Assembly: GCF_004101865.1 (NCBI RefSeq)
Contig: NZ_CP026118.1
Span: 2,931,001 to 2,995,000 of the forward strand
DNA from: Halobacillus litoralis
Lineage (GTDB): Bacteria > Bacillota > Bacilli > Bacillales > Halobacillaceae
Direction of reading: 5' to 3'
DNA length: 64,000 nucleotides
The notes below the pieces were generated by a model. It was given only the letters and a program-made list of their open reading frames with translations. It was not told the origin of the DNA and made no database searches. The position numbers and the translations under genes are program-made. Positions 1 through 6,987 of the stretch are shown here, one piece after another (positions within the stretch are counted from its first letter, which is position 1; every line of letters begins with the position of its first letter).

Positions 1-137
1 AAGGGGAGGTCGTCATTGAAGGCCGCTCCTATCCTTTCAAAAAAGGGGACCACTTGATTATTCCTGCTACAGTCGACTCATTCGATTTGAAAGGGAACGC
101 ATCCTTGATCGTTTCCACCTCCAATAAAGACAAATAA
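1..137 (+). CDS. manA: Phosphomannose isomerase, C-terminal end (partial)
   Basis: Open reading frame entering from the left edge (codons in phase from base 3) and stopping with TAA at 135-137; 44 codons are visible. The residues include GDHLIIPATVDSFDL and end in a LIVSTSN strand, which is the usual C-terminal beta-barrel ending of type I mannose-6-phosphate isomerases. These zinc enzymes interconvert mannose-6-P and fructose-6-P. The stop lies 18 bases before the phosphohexomutase start, so the two probably form one operon supplying sugar phosphates for surface glycans. Identification rests on the tail only; another cupin-fold enzyme is possible. Confidence 0.65.
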   Translation, partial: GEVVIEGRSYPFKKGDHLIIPATVDSFDLKGNASLIVSTSNKDK

Positions 138-155
138 ACCTAAGGAGTGTTGTGC

Positions 156-1862
156 ATGTGGAAAAATAGTTACAACCGCTGGAAAGAATTTATGGATCTC
201 GATGCAGATCTTTCAACAAAACTAGAAGAATTGACGTCTGATGAGCAATCATTAGAAGATGCTTTTTACAAAAACTTAGAATTCGGTACTGGCGGGATGC
301 GAGGGAAGCTCGGTCCAGGGACGAACCGGATGAACATTTATACCGTCCGGAAAGCTGCCGAAGGATTAGCCACATACGTAAACGATCAGGGTCTATCGAA
401 TCGTGGTGTAGCGATTGCTTACGACTCACGCTATATGTCAAAAGAATTCGCTGTTGAAACAGCAAGGGTCCTTGGTCATCACGGCATTCCTTCTTATGTA
501 TTCACTTCATTAAGACCGACGCCGGAACTATCATTTGCGGTCCGTCACTTGAATGCAGCGGCCGGTGTTGTCGTCACAGCCAGTCATAACCCTCCTGAAT
601 ATAACGGCTTCAAGGCCTATAATGAAGATGGAGGTCAGCTCCCCCCTGAACAGGCAGAAATCATGATCGATTTTGTCAATAAAGTGGAGAATGAACTGAA
701 TGTAGAAGTCGCTGATCAGAAACAGCTGGAAGAAGACGGATTGCTTCGCTGGGTAGACGAAGATGTGGATGCCGCTTATCTGGAAGCAATGAAGACAGTG
801 ACCGTCCAGCCGGACATTCCGAAGGACCTTTCACTCGTTTTCACACCCCTTCATGGCACGGCCCGTCATCTTGTTGAAAAAGGGTTGGAACAAAGCGGCT
901 TCACCTCCATTCACATTGTCGAAGAACAAGCGCAGCCTGACCCGGAATTTTCAACAGTCGCCTCGCCGAATCCAGAAGAACACCAGGCCTTTGAAATGGC
1001 CATTGAACAAGGAAAAGCGATTGGAGCGGACTTGCTGATGGCGACAGACCCTGACGCAGACCGCCTCGGAGTAGCTGTTCCGGACAGCAATGGTGAATAT
1101 AAAGTGCTTACAGGAAACCAAACAGGTGCGTTGATGCTTGATTACATCCTTGGTCAATCAAAAAGCTTGCCGAAAAACGGACAATTGATTAAAACGATCG
1201 TTACTTCCGAATTCGGTCGCGTCATTGCTGATTCCTATGGCATCAGTACGCTTGATACACTGACAGGCTTCAAATTCATCGGTGAGAAAATCCGTGAATA
1301 TGAGCGTACAGGTGACCACAAGTTCATGTTCGGTTATGAAGAAAGCTATGGTTACCTCGTCAAAGACTTCGCCCGTGATAAAGATGCGGTGCAGTCAGCC
1401 GTTTTAATTGCAGAAGTCGGAGCCCACTGGAAGAACCAGGGCAAGACTCTGCTTGATGCTCTTGATGACTTATATGAGAAGCACGGCTATTTCCTTGAAG
1501 ACCTTCAATCCATGAAGCTTGAAGGGAAATCAGGAGCAGATACGATTCAGACGATCATGAACGACTTCCGTGAGGCAGATATCACAGAAGCCGGCGGCAA
1601 GAAAGTCCTCACCGTCGAAGATTACGCAACGACTGTCCGTCACTACGTGCAGGAAGATAAACAGGAAGTAATCGATTTGCCATCTTCTAACGTCTTGAAA
1701 TTCATTCTTGAAGATGACTGCTGGTTCTGCCTCCGCCCTTCAGGTACAGAGCCGAAAATCAAATTTTATTATGGTGTGAAATCCGGAGCGAAGAAAGAAA
1801 GCGAAGAATTGCTGGCAGCTGTCAAAGCCACTGTCAACGAACGCTTACATGCTCTGATTTAA
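156..1862 (+). CDS. pgcA: Phosphoglucomutase/phosphomannomutase
   Basis: A 568-residue alpha-D-phosphohexomutase, which interconverts hexose-1-P and hexose-6-P and feeds nucleotide-sugar synthesis. The active-site phosphoserine loop TASHNPPEYNG lies near residue 145, the metal-binding loop DPDADRLG near 302, the sugar-binding EESYG near 405 and the phosphate-binding RPSGTEPK near 525. Length agrees with the Bacillus PgcA type (about 580). TAAGGAG at 141-147 places the ATG at 156; an in-frame GTG at 147 lies inside the Shine-Dalgarno and was rejected. It follows the manA end by 18 bases and is closed by a strong terminator. In Bacillus this enzyme supports glucolipid, teichoic-acid and exopolysaccharide precursors. 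Confidence 0.93.
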   Translation: MWKNSYNRWKEFMDLDADLSTKLEELTSDEQSLEDAFYKNLEFGTGGMRGKLGPGTNRMNIYTVRKAAEGLATYVNDQGLSNRGVAIAYDSRYMSKEFAVETARVLGHHGIPSYVFTSLRPTPELSFAVRHLNAAAGVVVTASHNPPEYNGFKAYNEDGGQLPPEQAEIMIDFVNKVENELNVEVADQKQLEEDGLLRWVDEDVDAAYLEAMKTVTVQPDIPKDLSLVFTPLHGTARHLVEKGLEQSGFTSIHIVEEQAQPDPEFSTVASPNPEEHQAFEMAIEQGKAIGADLLMATDPDADRLGVAVPDSNGEYKVLTGNQTGALMLDYILGQSKSLPKNGQLIKTIVTSEFGRVIADSYGISTLDTLTGFKFIGEKIREYERTGDHKFMFGYEESYGYLVKDFARDKDAVQSAVLIAEVGAHWKNQGKTLLDALDDLYEKHGYFLEDLQSMKLEGKSGADTIQTIMNDFREADITEAGGKKVLTVEDYATTVRHYVQEDKQEVIDLPSSNVLKFILEDDCWFCLRPSGTEPKIKFYYGVKSGAKKESEELLAAVKATVNERLHALI

Positions 1863-1867
1863 TGATG

Positions 1868-1905
1868 AAGTCCAGCTTCCCTCGTCGGAAGCTGGACTTT
1901 TTTCT
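1868..1905 (+). terminator. Rho-independent terminator after pgcA
   Basis: Perfect 11-bp stem, GTCCAGCTTCC with GGAAGCTGGAC, loop of six bases, followed by six T residues. It ends the manA-pgcA unit. Confidence 0.9.
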
Positions 1906-2085
1906 AGGCTTTTCGAAGCGCGAATGGGGAAATGACGAGATGGGCAGTCATCAGGTCACTTTCCTTCTGAATCAGGTCGCAACAGCGGAGCGTTCAGTCA
2001 CCTGGGCATAATTCCTGGAATTCAGGCTACTGCCCAGATGAAGTATCAAACATCCAAAGAATAAAGAGAAAGGGCTTTCATTTTA
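1906..2085. other. Intergenic region with a long-range inverted repeat
   Basis: No coding potential seen. TGGGCAGT near 1940 is complementary to ACTGCCCA near 2030, enclosing about 85 bases that contain two copies of ATCAGGTC. It may be a degenerate repeat or a leader structure; it does not match any riboswitch I recognise. Confidence 0.3.
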
Positions 2086-2114
2086 TTGACAAATAAGCGA
2101 TAATAGAATAAAAT
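2086..2114 (+). promoter_or_regulatory. Sigma-A promoter of the IDEAL-domain gene
   Basis: TTGACA at 2086-2091 and TAAAAT at 2109-2114, with a 17-base spacer, about 40 bases upstream of the start codon. Confidence 0.75.
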
Positions 2115-2153
2115 ACTGAAAATTCAGATATAATTTTAAAAGGGGTGGGCCTC

Positions 2154-2609
2154 GTGTTGAACATAAAAATGTTGAAACCATATTATGTTAAGGAAGACAA
2201 ACGCTTCATTCGAGTGGTGCTCGCCTACCAGTACTTTTCGATGTTCATCGATAACGAGCTATATCAGTTCATTCCTATGGAGTCCAGAGAAATCATTATC
2301 GACCGCAATCGTAAACGGGTGCATAACGTCTTTGATATTTTCGTCTTTCAACGAGGCAAAAATATGGTCTATGTCTCAGTTGCCGATTTGTTACAGCTCC
2401 CGGAATTTTTGACGCACCTCCACACGATTGTGTCGCCGTATTACGAAGAGGGGATTGAAATTAGTCAGCAATCATCAGAAGAAGTGAAAGAAATCATCCG
2501 CGAATTAGAAAGAAACAACCTTCGTCGCCTCATTGATAAGGCGATCGATCAAAAAGATGAAGACACCTTCCGTCTTCTTACACAAAAGTGGAATAAAATG
2601 TACTCATGA
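2154..2609 (+). CDS. IDEAL-domain protein
   Basis: Cytosolic protein of about 151 residues. The C-terminal 35 residues (LRRLIDKAIDQKDEDTF and following) fit the short IDEAL domain, a helical motif found at the C-terminus of several small Firmicutes proteins of poorly defined, probably regulatory, function. The N-terminal 100 residues form a mixed alpha/beta region that I do not recognise. An AGGGGTGGG ribosome-binding site at 2141-2149 supports GTG 2154 or TTG 2157 as start rather than the in-frame GTG 2145, which lies inside it. Monocistronic, with its own sigma-A promoter and terminator. The family call is based on motif; function is unknown. Confidence 0.7.
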   Translation: MLNIKMLKPYYVKEDKRFIRVVLAYQYFSMFIDNELYQFIPMESREIIIDRNRKRVHNVFDIFVFQRGKNMVYVSVADLLQLPEFLTHLHTIVSPYYEEGIEISQQSSEEVKEIIRELERNNLRRLIDKAIDQKDEDTFRLLTQKWNKMYS

Positions 2610-2645
2610 AAGAACCAGGTATGAACGCATACCTGGTTCTTTTGT
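2610..2645 (+). terminator. Rho-independent terminator
   Basis: AGAACCAGGT pairs with ACCTGGTTCT around a 10-base loop, followed by a T-rich tail. Confidence 0.85.
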
Positions 2646-2934
2646 GTCCTGTGGAAAAATAATAAAAGTGAAAACGATAAGGCATAGATGTTGAACATGA
2701 TGGCGAATTTTTAAGCATTTTGTCCTAATACTACATTCTACAAAATCTTACAACATTATTATAAAGAAAATTGAAAATTATCTGAAAAAAGTACTAGAAT
2801 AGTGAATTTAGTTAAAATCTTTTCTGTATCTGTCCATTATAATAGAAATAGATTTACAGGTATAGGAAATTATCGGGCTCTGTGACAGATAAAAAACACG
2901 AAGCATGGAGCTATACGCAACGATTTGATAATTA
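2646..2934 (+). promoter_or_regulatory. Upstream region and possible leader of the first sinI-like gene
   Basis: Non-coding and AT-rich. TTGAAA at 2771-2776 with TAGAAT at 2795-2800 (18-base spacer) is a plausible sigma-A promoter, and a TATAAT occurs near 2838. The roughly 100-base leader ends in GGGAGG just before the start codon. No defined riboswitch class could be recognised. Confidence 0.45.
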
Positions 2935-2948
2935 GGGAGGTTGACCGA

Positions 2949-3086
2949 ATGAAAACACTGCCTAGAAATCGTAAATTAGATGATGAGTGGGTTTCATTGT
3001 TGAAGGAAGCTAAGGATCTCGGTCTGAGTGCAGAAGAGGTCAAAAATTATTTGAGAAATGGTTCAAAAAACAAAAAGACCGTTTAG
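2949..3086 (+). CDS. SinI-like anti-repressor microprotein 1
   Basis: 45-residue protein too short for most gene callers. Residues 12-36 (DEWVSLLKEAKDLGLSAEEV and following) align by eye with the SinI dimerisation helices of Bacillus subtilis (DQEWVELMVEAKEANISPEE). SinI binds SinR through this helical hook and releases biofilm matrix genes from repression. GGGAGG at 2935-2940 precedes the ATG by a suitable distance and a terminator follows immediately. It stands alone, about 2.2 kb before the HTH gene at 5276, rather than directly upstream of sinR as in B. subtilis. The partner repressor may be that HTH protein or one elsewhere. Confidence 0.8.
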   Translation: MKTLPRNRKLDDEWVSLLKEAKDLGLSAEEVKNYLRNGSKNKKTV

Positions 3087-3116
3087 CACTCCTTCTCTTG
3101 AAGGGGTGTTCTTTGT
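3087..3116 (+). terminator. Rho-independent terminator after sinI-like gene 1
   Basis: CACTCCTTC pairs with GAAGGGGTG (one G-T pair) around a 4-base loop, then a T-rich tail. Confidence 0.8.
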
Positions 3117-3254
3117 TTAATGGCATAAAAAGGGATGGATATAGAGAAAGAACAAAAAATATATCCCCTTTCCAATAACTGCCATACACCTTCCCTTTCA
3201 ACCTGGTGAGCATGTATAATGAGTATAAAGATTCATAGAGGATGAGGGGGAATT

Positions 3255-4454
3255 ATGATGGTGACTAATTATGAATTGATCAACCTGCTTAAAGATTGTT
3301 CGATTTCGCTTCAAACCCCGGTCCTTTTGATCAACCATAAAAATAAACTGATTTATTACTTTCCTGACAGCTTTCAAAAACCGCCTAAAGTATTGCGGGA
3401 TTTACATAAGCAGTATATAGAAGAAAGCCGTAAACTCCCCTATACATTGCAAACATTTGCAGATCCTTATGACCAGCAATTGTTTCTTTATCCACTCAAA
3501 AACCAAAAGGGTCAGGAGTTAGTCATAGGCATCGGGCCATTTTTGCAGCACGAAATCGGCAGGAAGCAGGTGAAAATGCACCTGGTTGTGAATAAATTGA
3601 ATCTCTCTTATGAAGGACAGTTCATCCAATATTTCGAACAACTTCCCATCATGAATCAAGTTCAAATAAGCTCCATTGAACGTTTGCTGCATATGTTACT
3701 GCCTAAGAAAAATCACGAGAAAGAGGCTTCAGTAAGAGAAGAACCTGAGATGCGTAAACGGTACCAGGCATATACGCAGACACAACCTTCATATTCTGAA
3801 GCGGTTGCTTCTAAACAAGCCTTCCTGCAATTGTTCAAAAAAGGGGACGACCATGCGATTGATGCCTATCAATCTTATAAAAAACATTCCATTTCCATAA
3901 ATGAAGACGTAAGAGCATCTAAGAATCAGTTGATCCGTCTTGTCACAGAGTTGAGCTGGGTATGTGAGGAACTGGGAGCGCAAGTAGATGAGGTTCAATC
4001 GCTCAGTGATTTTTATGTCAACTTTCTGGAAACGAAAGAAAAGATCGATGAATTACAGGCATTGGAAATCAACATTCTCCGGTCCTTTTTGGAAAGAGCA
4101 AGGAAGCTGGAAGATTTGCCTCAACACTCTCCACTTGTCGGAAGGGCGCAGCGTTACATCTTTCAAAACCTCACCAATGATTTGACGCTGAAAGATATCG
4201 CAGACTCCCTCAATGTCAATCCTAATTATTTATCAGGTGTATTTACGAGGGAAACCGGGATTTCGCTTACTCATTTCATCAATCAACAGCGTATCAAAGA
4301 AGCGAAAGAACTCCTCTGTATTTCCCACCATTCGCTGATGGAAATCAGTATCCTGCTTGGCTATAATAGCCAGAGTTATTTTACAAGGGTCTTCAAGAGT
4401 GTCGAGGGGATAGGGCCGAAGGAATTCAGGCAAAAATATCGTGCAAGTGAATAG
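3255..4454 (+). CDS. AraC-family transcriptional regulator
   Basis: 399-residue cytosolic regulator. The C-terminal 100 residues (about 295-395) are a double helix-turn-helix of the AraC/XylS type: LTLKDIADSLNVNPNYLSG is the first HTH, and ISILLGYNSQSYFTRVFK with GIGPKEFRQ is the conserved second part. The N-terminal 290 residues resemble the sensor region of YesN/YsiB-like regulators and have no membrane segments or receiver aspartate, so the signal is probably a cytosolic ligand or protein. GAGGGGG at 3244-3250 supports ATG 3255. Monocistronic, with a terminator. Its target genes cannot be deduced here. Confidence 0.85.
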   Translation: MMVTNYELINLLKDCSISLQTPVLLINHKNKLIYYFPDSFQKPPKVLRDLHKQYIEESRKLPYTLQTFADPYDQQLFLYPLKNQKGQELVIGIGPFLQHEIGRKQVKMHLVVNKLNLSYEGQFIQYFEQLPIMNQVQISSIERLLHMLLPKKNHEKEASVREEPEMRKRYQAYTQTQPSYSEAVASKQAFLQLFKKGDDHAIDAYQSYKKHSISINEDVRASKNQLIRLVTELSWVCEELGAQVDEVQSLSDFYVNFLETKEKIDELQALEINILRSFLERARKLEDLPQHSPLVGRAQRYIFQNLTNDLTLKDIADSLNVNPNYLSGVFTRETGISLTHFINQQRIKEAKELLCISHHSLMEISILLGYNSQSYFTRVFKSVEGIGPKEFRQKYRASE

Positions 4455-4455
4455 T

Positions 4456-4491
4456 AACCAGCCGGGCAGCGGAGGCCGGCTGGTTTTTTTC
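4456..4491 (+). terminator. Rho-independent terminator after araC-type gene
   Basis: AACCAGCCGG pairs with CCGGCTGGTT around a 10-base loop, then seven or more T residues. Confidence 0.9.
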
Positions 4492-4521
4492 TTCCCATGA
4501 AAGCTCTGGAAACCTTTTTAA

Positions 4522-4725
4522 TCTAGAGGAGTTGTGAACGTTTGTTGTTGCTTCTCACGAATCGCTTGTCGGTGGATGCTTGCCGCGGGCACGGTCTCAG
4601 CTAACTTGGTCAAGAAAATCATTTGACCAAGTGGATCTTCGGCTCGCGCTGTTCCCGCAGGCGTCACCACCGACCGCTCATCGTGGAAGCAACGAGATCC
4701 ATCTAAAAAGAGTGATTTCCTTTGA
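4522..4725 (+). repeat. Dispersed repeat family A, copy 1
   Basis: About 150-200 bases nearly identical to segments at 25012-25187, 46814-46990 and (inverted) 56005-56183. Terminal arms GTTGCTTCTCACGA and TCGTGGAAGCAAC are partly complementary, and an internal hairpin ACTTGGTCAA/TTGACCAAGT is conserved. No protein with a convincing start spans it. It is intergenic in all four places. Confidence 0.85.
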
Positions 4726-4899
4726 TTAATAAAAGAAAATCACTCTGCGGGTACAAAGGACGATGGCTCGCTTTCAAATGAATACTAAAGCACACGGGGG
4801 AGCAAGAGCCCAAATGTTTCAGCAAAATGAAGAAGCCGAGTTGAACGATAAAATCGTCCTACTCGTTTTTTTCTTTGGTGGATAACTCAGAAAGTTGCA

Positions 4900-4990
4900 G
4901 ACCTTTCTGTAGACTTACTGCGCCCTGTGGGCTCAGCGCACGCCCCACGGAAAGCGACCCGTTTTCCGTAGCCCCTATCTCTCCAAAACA
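4900..4990 (-). repeat. Dispersed repeat family B, partial copy 1
   Basis: Read on the minus strand it contains TCGCTTTCCGTGGGGCGTGC and GCTGAGCCCACAGGGCGCAG, the signature of the family B repeats at 36690, 38675 and 55525. The second half with ACAGGAGTCTCG is missing, so this looks like a decayed copy. Confidence 0.6.
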
Positions 4991-5146
4991 TTTCTGAATC
5001 GGGTCTTCATGAATACTTCTATATAATTGTGCCGATTTTAAGAAATGCCGCATCTAGTTTTACCACATTAAAATAAGTTTTTGTACTTAAAAAAAGAATA
5101 AAAATAAAGGAATAATTAGAGATATAAAGGAAATTAACGACAATTT

Positions 5147-5215
5147 GTTCTTAATAAAGAAATTCAGGTGTTTATTTTAAAGAACGATAAGTTTATAATA
5201 TTCTTAATAGAGAAC
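5147..5215. promoter_or_regulatory. Cluster of SinR-box-like operator sites upstream of the sinR-like gene
   Basis: GTTCTTA at 5147-5153, AAAGAAC at 5179-5185 and AGAGAAC at 5209-5215 match or nearly match the B. subtilis SinR consensus GTTCTYT (the last two as its reverse complement). They lie 60-130 bases before the HTH gene and suggest autoregulation. The motif is short and the region AT-rich, so chance matches are possible. Confidence 0.5.
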
Positions 5216-5275
5216 AAAATAATATGAACGTGAATAAAGTCAGGCAGCTGACTAGAGAAGGTGAGGTAGGTGCTA

Positions 5276-5497
5276 TTGTCGCCCATCGGAGAGAAAATAC
5301 GAGTGTTACGCATGGAAAAAGGGTTATCAGTTAATGAATTTGCTCGAAAATCCGGCGTGTCAAAGTCCTATATCAGCAATATAGAAAGAGGTGTCCAAAA
5401 AAACCCATCGTTGATTGTTATGGGGAAATTGGCGAAGACATTGGATGTCCCTTTAGAAGAGTTATTGACTCACAAGTATGCGAATAATAATAAATAG
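5276..5497 (+). CDS. SinR/XRE-type repressor, HTH domain only
   Basis: 73-residue Cro/C1-type DNA-binding protein. GEKIRVLRMEKGLSVNEFAR and GVSKSYISNIERG closely follow the N-terminal half of B. subtilis SinR (IKQYRKEKGYSLSELAEKAG, VAKSYLSSIERN). It ends straight after the HTH (VPLEELLTHKY), so the C-terminal tetramerisation/SinI-binding region of SinR is absent. AAGGTGAGG at 5258-5266 favours TTG 5276; GTG 5270 is too close. It is followed by a SinI-like gene 38 bases downstream, as if the two SinR halves were separate genes. SinR-box-like sites lie upstream. Likely a regulator of surface or biofilm genes. Confidence 0.82.
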   Translation: MSPIGEKIRVLRMEKGLSVNEFARKSGVSKSYISNIERGVQKNPSLIVMGKLAKTLDVPLEELLTHKYANNNK

Positions 5498-5535
5498 AGA
5501 GCGGAAGTGATACGACTGAAAGGGGTTAGGTTATA

Positions 5536-5676
5536 GTGCGACAGGATCTTCAGGAATACGATGAAGAATGGGTTTTATTGATAAAAGAAGCGAAAAGGTT
5601 GGGACTCAGCTTGGAAGAAGTCCGAGTCTTCCTGGAGGAAGGGAGAGTCCCGGATCTCATGAAAAATAAACGATAA
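5536..5676 (+). CDS. SinI-like microprotein 2
   Basis: 46 residues with GTG start. DEEWVLLIKEAKRLGLSLEE (residues 9-28) is a clear SinI-type dimerisation motif, close to the copy at 2949. It sits between the HTH-only SinR homologue and a gene of unknown function, presumably in one transcript. It could act as an anti-repressor or, because the upstream repressor lacks its own oligomerisation helices, as a detached oligomerisation partner. AAGGGG at 5519-5524 lies somewhat far from the GTG, so initiation may depend on translation of the preceding gene. Confidence 0.78.
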   Translation: MRQDLQEYDEEWVLLIKEAKRLGLSLEEVRVFLEEGRVPDLMKNKR

Positions 5677-5687
5677 GGAGGATGGTG

Positions 5688-6254
5688 GTGTTGAGGAATA
5701 AAACGGTATTTACAAGGGAAGCCGCACGGAAGAATATCACTGCGAAGAGTCCTCCAGCTTATATGAAAGGCTCTTGTTTTGTCAGTGAACTGAGTTCGAT
5801 CGTGGATCAGTATTCACAACTCCGTCTCAGAGCTGGCTGGAAGATTTTCAGCCGTGATGGGGAAGTTTATGGGGAAGCGGAGGGAAAGGCGGTCCCCGAG
5901 GCAGAAATCATGGAAGGAATCATGGGAGATGAATCTCCGCTTTCCTATCTGCAAGCAGCAGTCTGTTATCATCATCTGATGGAATATAGCAATCGGAAAA
6001 CAGATGTCATATCGACAGCTATTCTCGATGATTCATACATCTGCCAGCTCGATTTATTCGGACATTGGGGGTTCGGGAAATTAGAGCGCAGCTTCAACCC
6101 TATCTTCTTTTACGATTCGTTGTTGCATCCCGCCGTCATTTTCTTCACATATCATCAAGAGGGATTGGAAGTGATCCAGAAGCACGTCCATCGCTTCGCC
6201 TATGCCAGTTACACGTTAAAAACTTTACAAAGGACATGGGCGACCGTCTCATAG
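5688..6254 (+). CDS. Protein of unknown function in the sinR-like operon
   Basis: About 188 residues, no signal peptide or clear membrane segment, mixed alpha/beta with several aromatic residues (LFGHWGFGKLERSFNPIFFY). I do not recognise a family. AAGGAGG at 5675-5681 supports GTG 5688 or TTG 5691; the in-frame ATG at 5682 overlaps the Shine-Dalgarno. It begins 11 bases after the SinI-like gene, so it is probably co-transcribed and coregulated. A strong bidirectional terminator follows. Confidence 0.7.
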   Translation: MLRNKTVFTREAARKNITAKSPPAYMKGSCFVSELSSIVDQYSQLRLRAGWKIFSRDGEVYGEAEGKAVPEAEIMEGIMGDESPLSYLQAAVCYHHLMEYSNRKTDVISTAILDDSYICQLDLFGHWGFGKLERSFNPIFFYDSLLHPAVIFFTYHQEGLEVIQKHVHRFAYASYTLKTLQRTWATVS

Positions 6255-6261
6255 CTATTCG

Positions 6262-6303
6262 TAAAAAGCCTGGCTCTGGAAGTACAAGAGCCAGGCTTTT
6301 TCA
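6262..6303 (+). terminator. Rho-independent terminator
   Basis: AAAAAGCCTGGCTCT pairs with AGAGCCAGGCTTTTT, a long perfect stem usable in both directions. Confidence 0.92.
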
Positions 6304-6660
6304 TGTGCGTGCTTTACAAAAGGAGGTTGCCACCTGGACTGCATCGTTCCCGCTGTTATGGCATAAGTTTGTCGGCGGGCGAACAGGGCATGTGCGCATT
6401 TATTCTTGTTTGTATCACAATGCCTCCTAAGATTCATATATTGATAGCAAAATAAAAATTTTCTTTCCTTCTATCGAGAAATAGTATAGGATGAATGAAG
6501 ATAAATGAAACATTTTGGCATATTTCCCCGGAAATAATGAAAATATGAAACTTTTCCTTGTACGAACCGTCTAATGGATTAGATACATAGGATGCCGTCA
6601 GAAAAAGTCGTTTAGAAACGAAGATTTAAGTAAATAGAAGAGTAATAGATTTTTTCCAAG
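6304..6660. other. Non-coding interval
   Basis: About 350 bases. Short frames exist but lack suitably placed ribosome-binding sites and have atypical composition. An AT-rich portion from 6440 probably holds the promoter for the small gene at 6675. No repeat or RNA family recognised. Confidence 0.5.
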
Positions 6661-6674
6661 AAAAGGTGGGTAGC

Positions 6675-6785
6675 ATGGATAATTTAAAAGAAATTTTGCA
6701 AAATATCATTCAGAAAACAGAAGACTCGGAATTGCTATCATCAAAAGAAGTCATTGATCAGTTGATTGAACAGTTGCAGCGTTAA
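6675..6785 (+). CDS. Putative 36-residue helical protein
   Basis: Short frame with a good AAAGGTGGG ribosome-binding site at 6662-6670 and a terminator just after its stop. The product is amphipathic and charged (MDNLKEILQNIIQKTEDSEL then LSSKEVIDQLIEQLQR), suggesting two short helices. It resembles small Bacillus regulatory proteins in size only; I do not assign a family. Signals at both ends make it more likely real than a random frame. Confidence 0.55.
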   Translation: MDNLKEILQNIIQKTEDSELLSSKEVIDQLIEQLQR

Positions 6786-6799
6786 TATATAAAGGGAAA

Positions 6800-6839
6800 T
6801 AAGGCGCGCACCGGTTAGGTGGGCGTCGATTTTTTGAGA
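6800..6839 (+). terminator. Probable terminator after the small gene
   Basis: GGCGCGCACC pairs with GGTGGGCGTC (one mismatch, one G-T pair) around a 5-base loop, followed by GATTTTTT. Confidence 0.7.
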
Positions 6840-6909
6840 GAAGTGCCGTCGACTTCCTTCAAATATGAAAAAAAGATCAGCCGGTGTCAGAAAAAAATCA
6901 AGACAACGT

Positions 6910-6941
6910 TTGACAATTTTCTTGCACGCGTGTGATATAAT
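6910..6941 (+). promoter_or_regulatory. Promoter of the tagO-like gene
   Basis: TGATATAAT forms an extended -10 (TATAAT at 6936-6941). A perfect TTGACA lies at 6910-6915, but the spacer would be 20 bases, so the extended -10 may carry most of the activity. Confidence 0.6.
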
Positions 6942-6987
6942 GAAACCGCCACAAAGATGTAAACCTAATAAGTAAGTGAGGATTTTT

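Noticed and set aside
2840..2945. Possible c-di-GMP-type riboswitch before the sinI-like gene
   Set aside because: The leader has stretches such as GGGCTC and ACGCAACG but lacks the conserved GEMM core and tetraloop-receptor sequences.
4859..5053. 64-codon minus-strand frame
   Set aside because: It overlaps a partial family B repeat; the composition is that of the repeat and no start signal is present.
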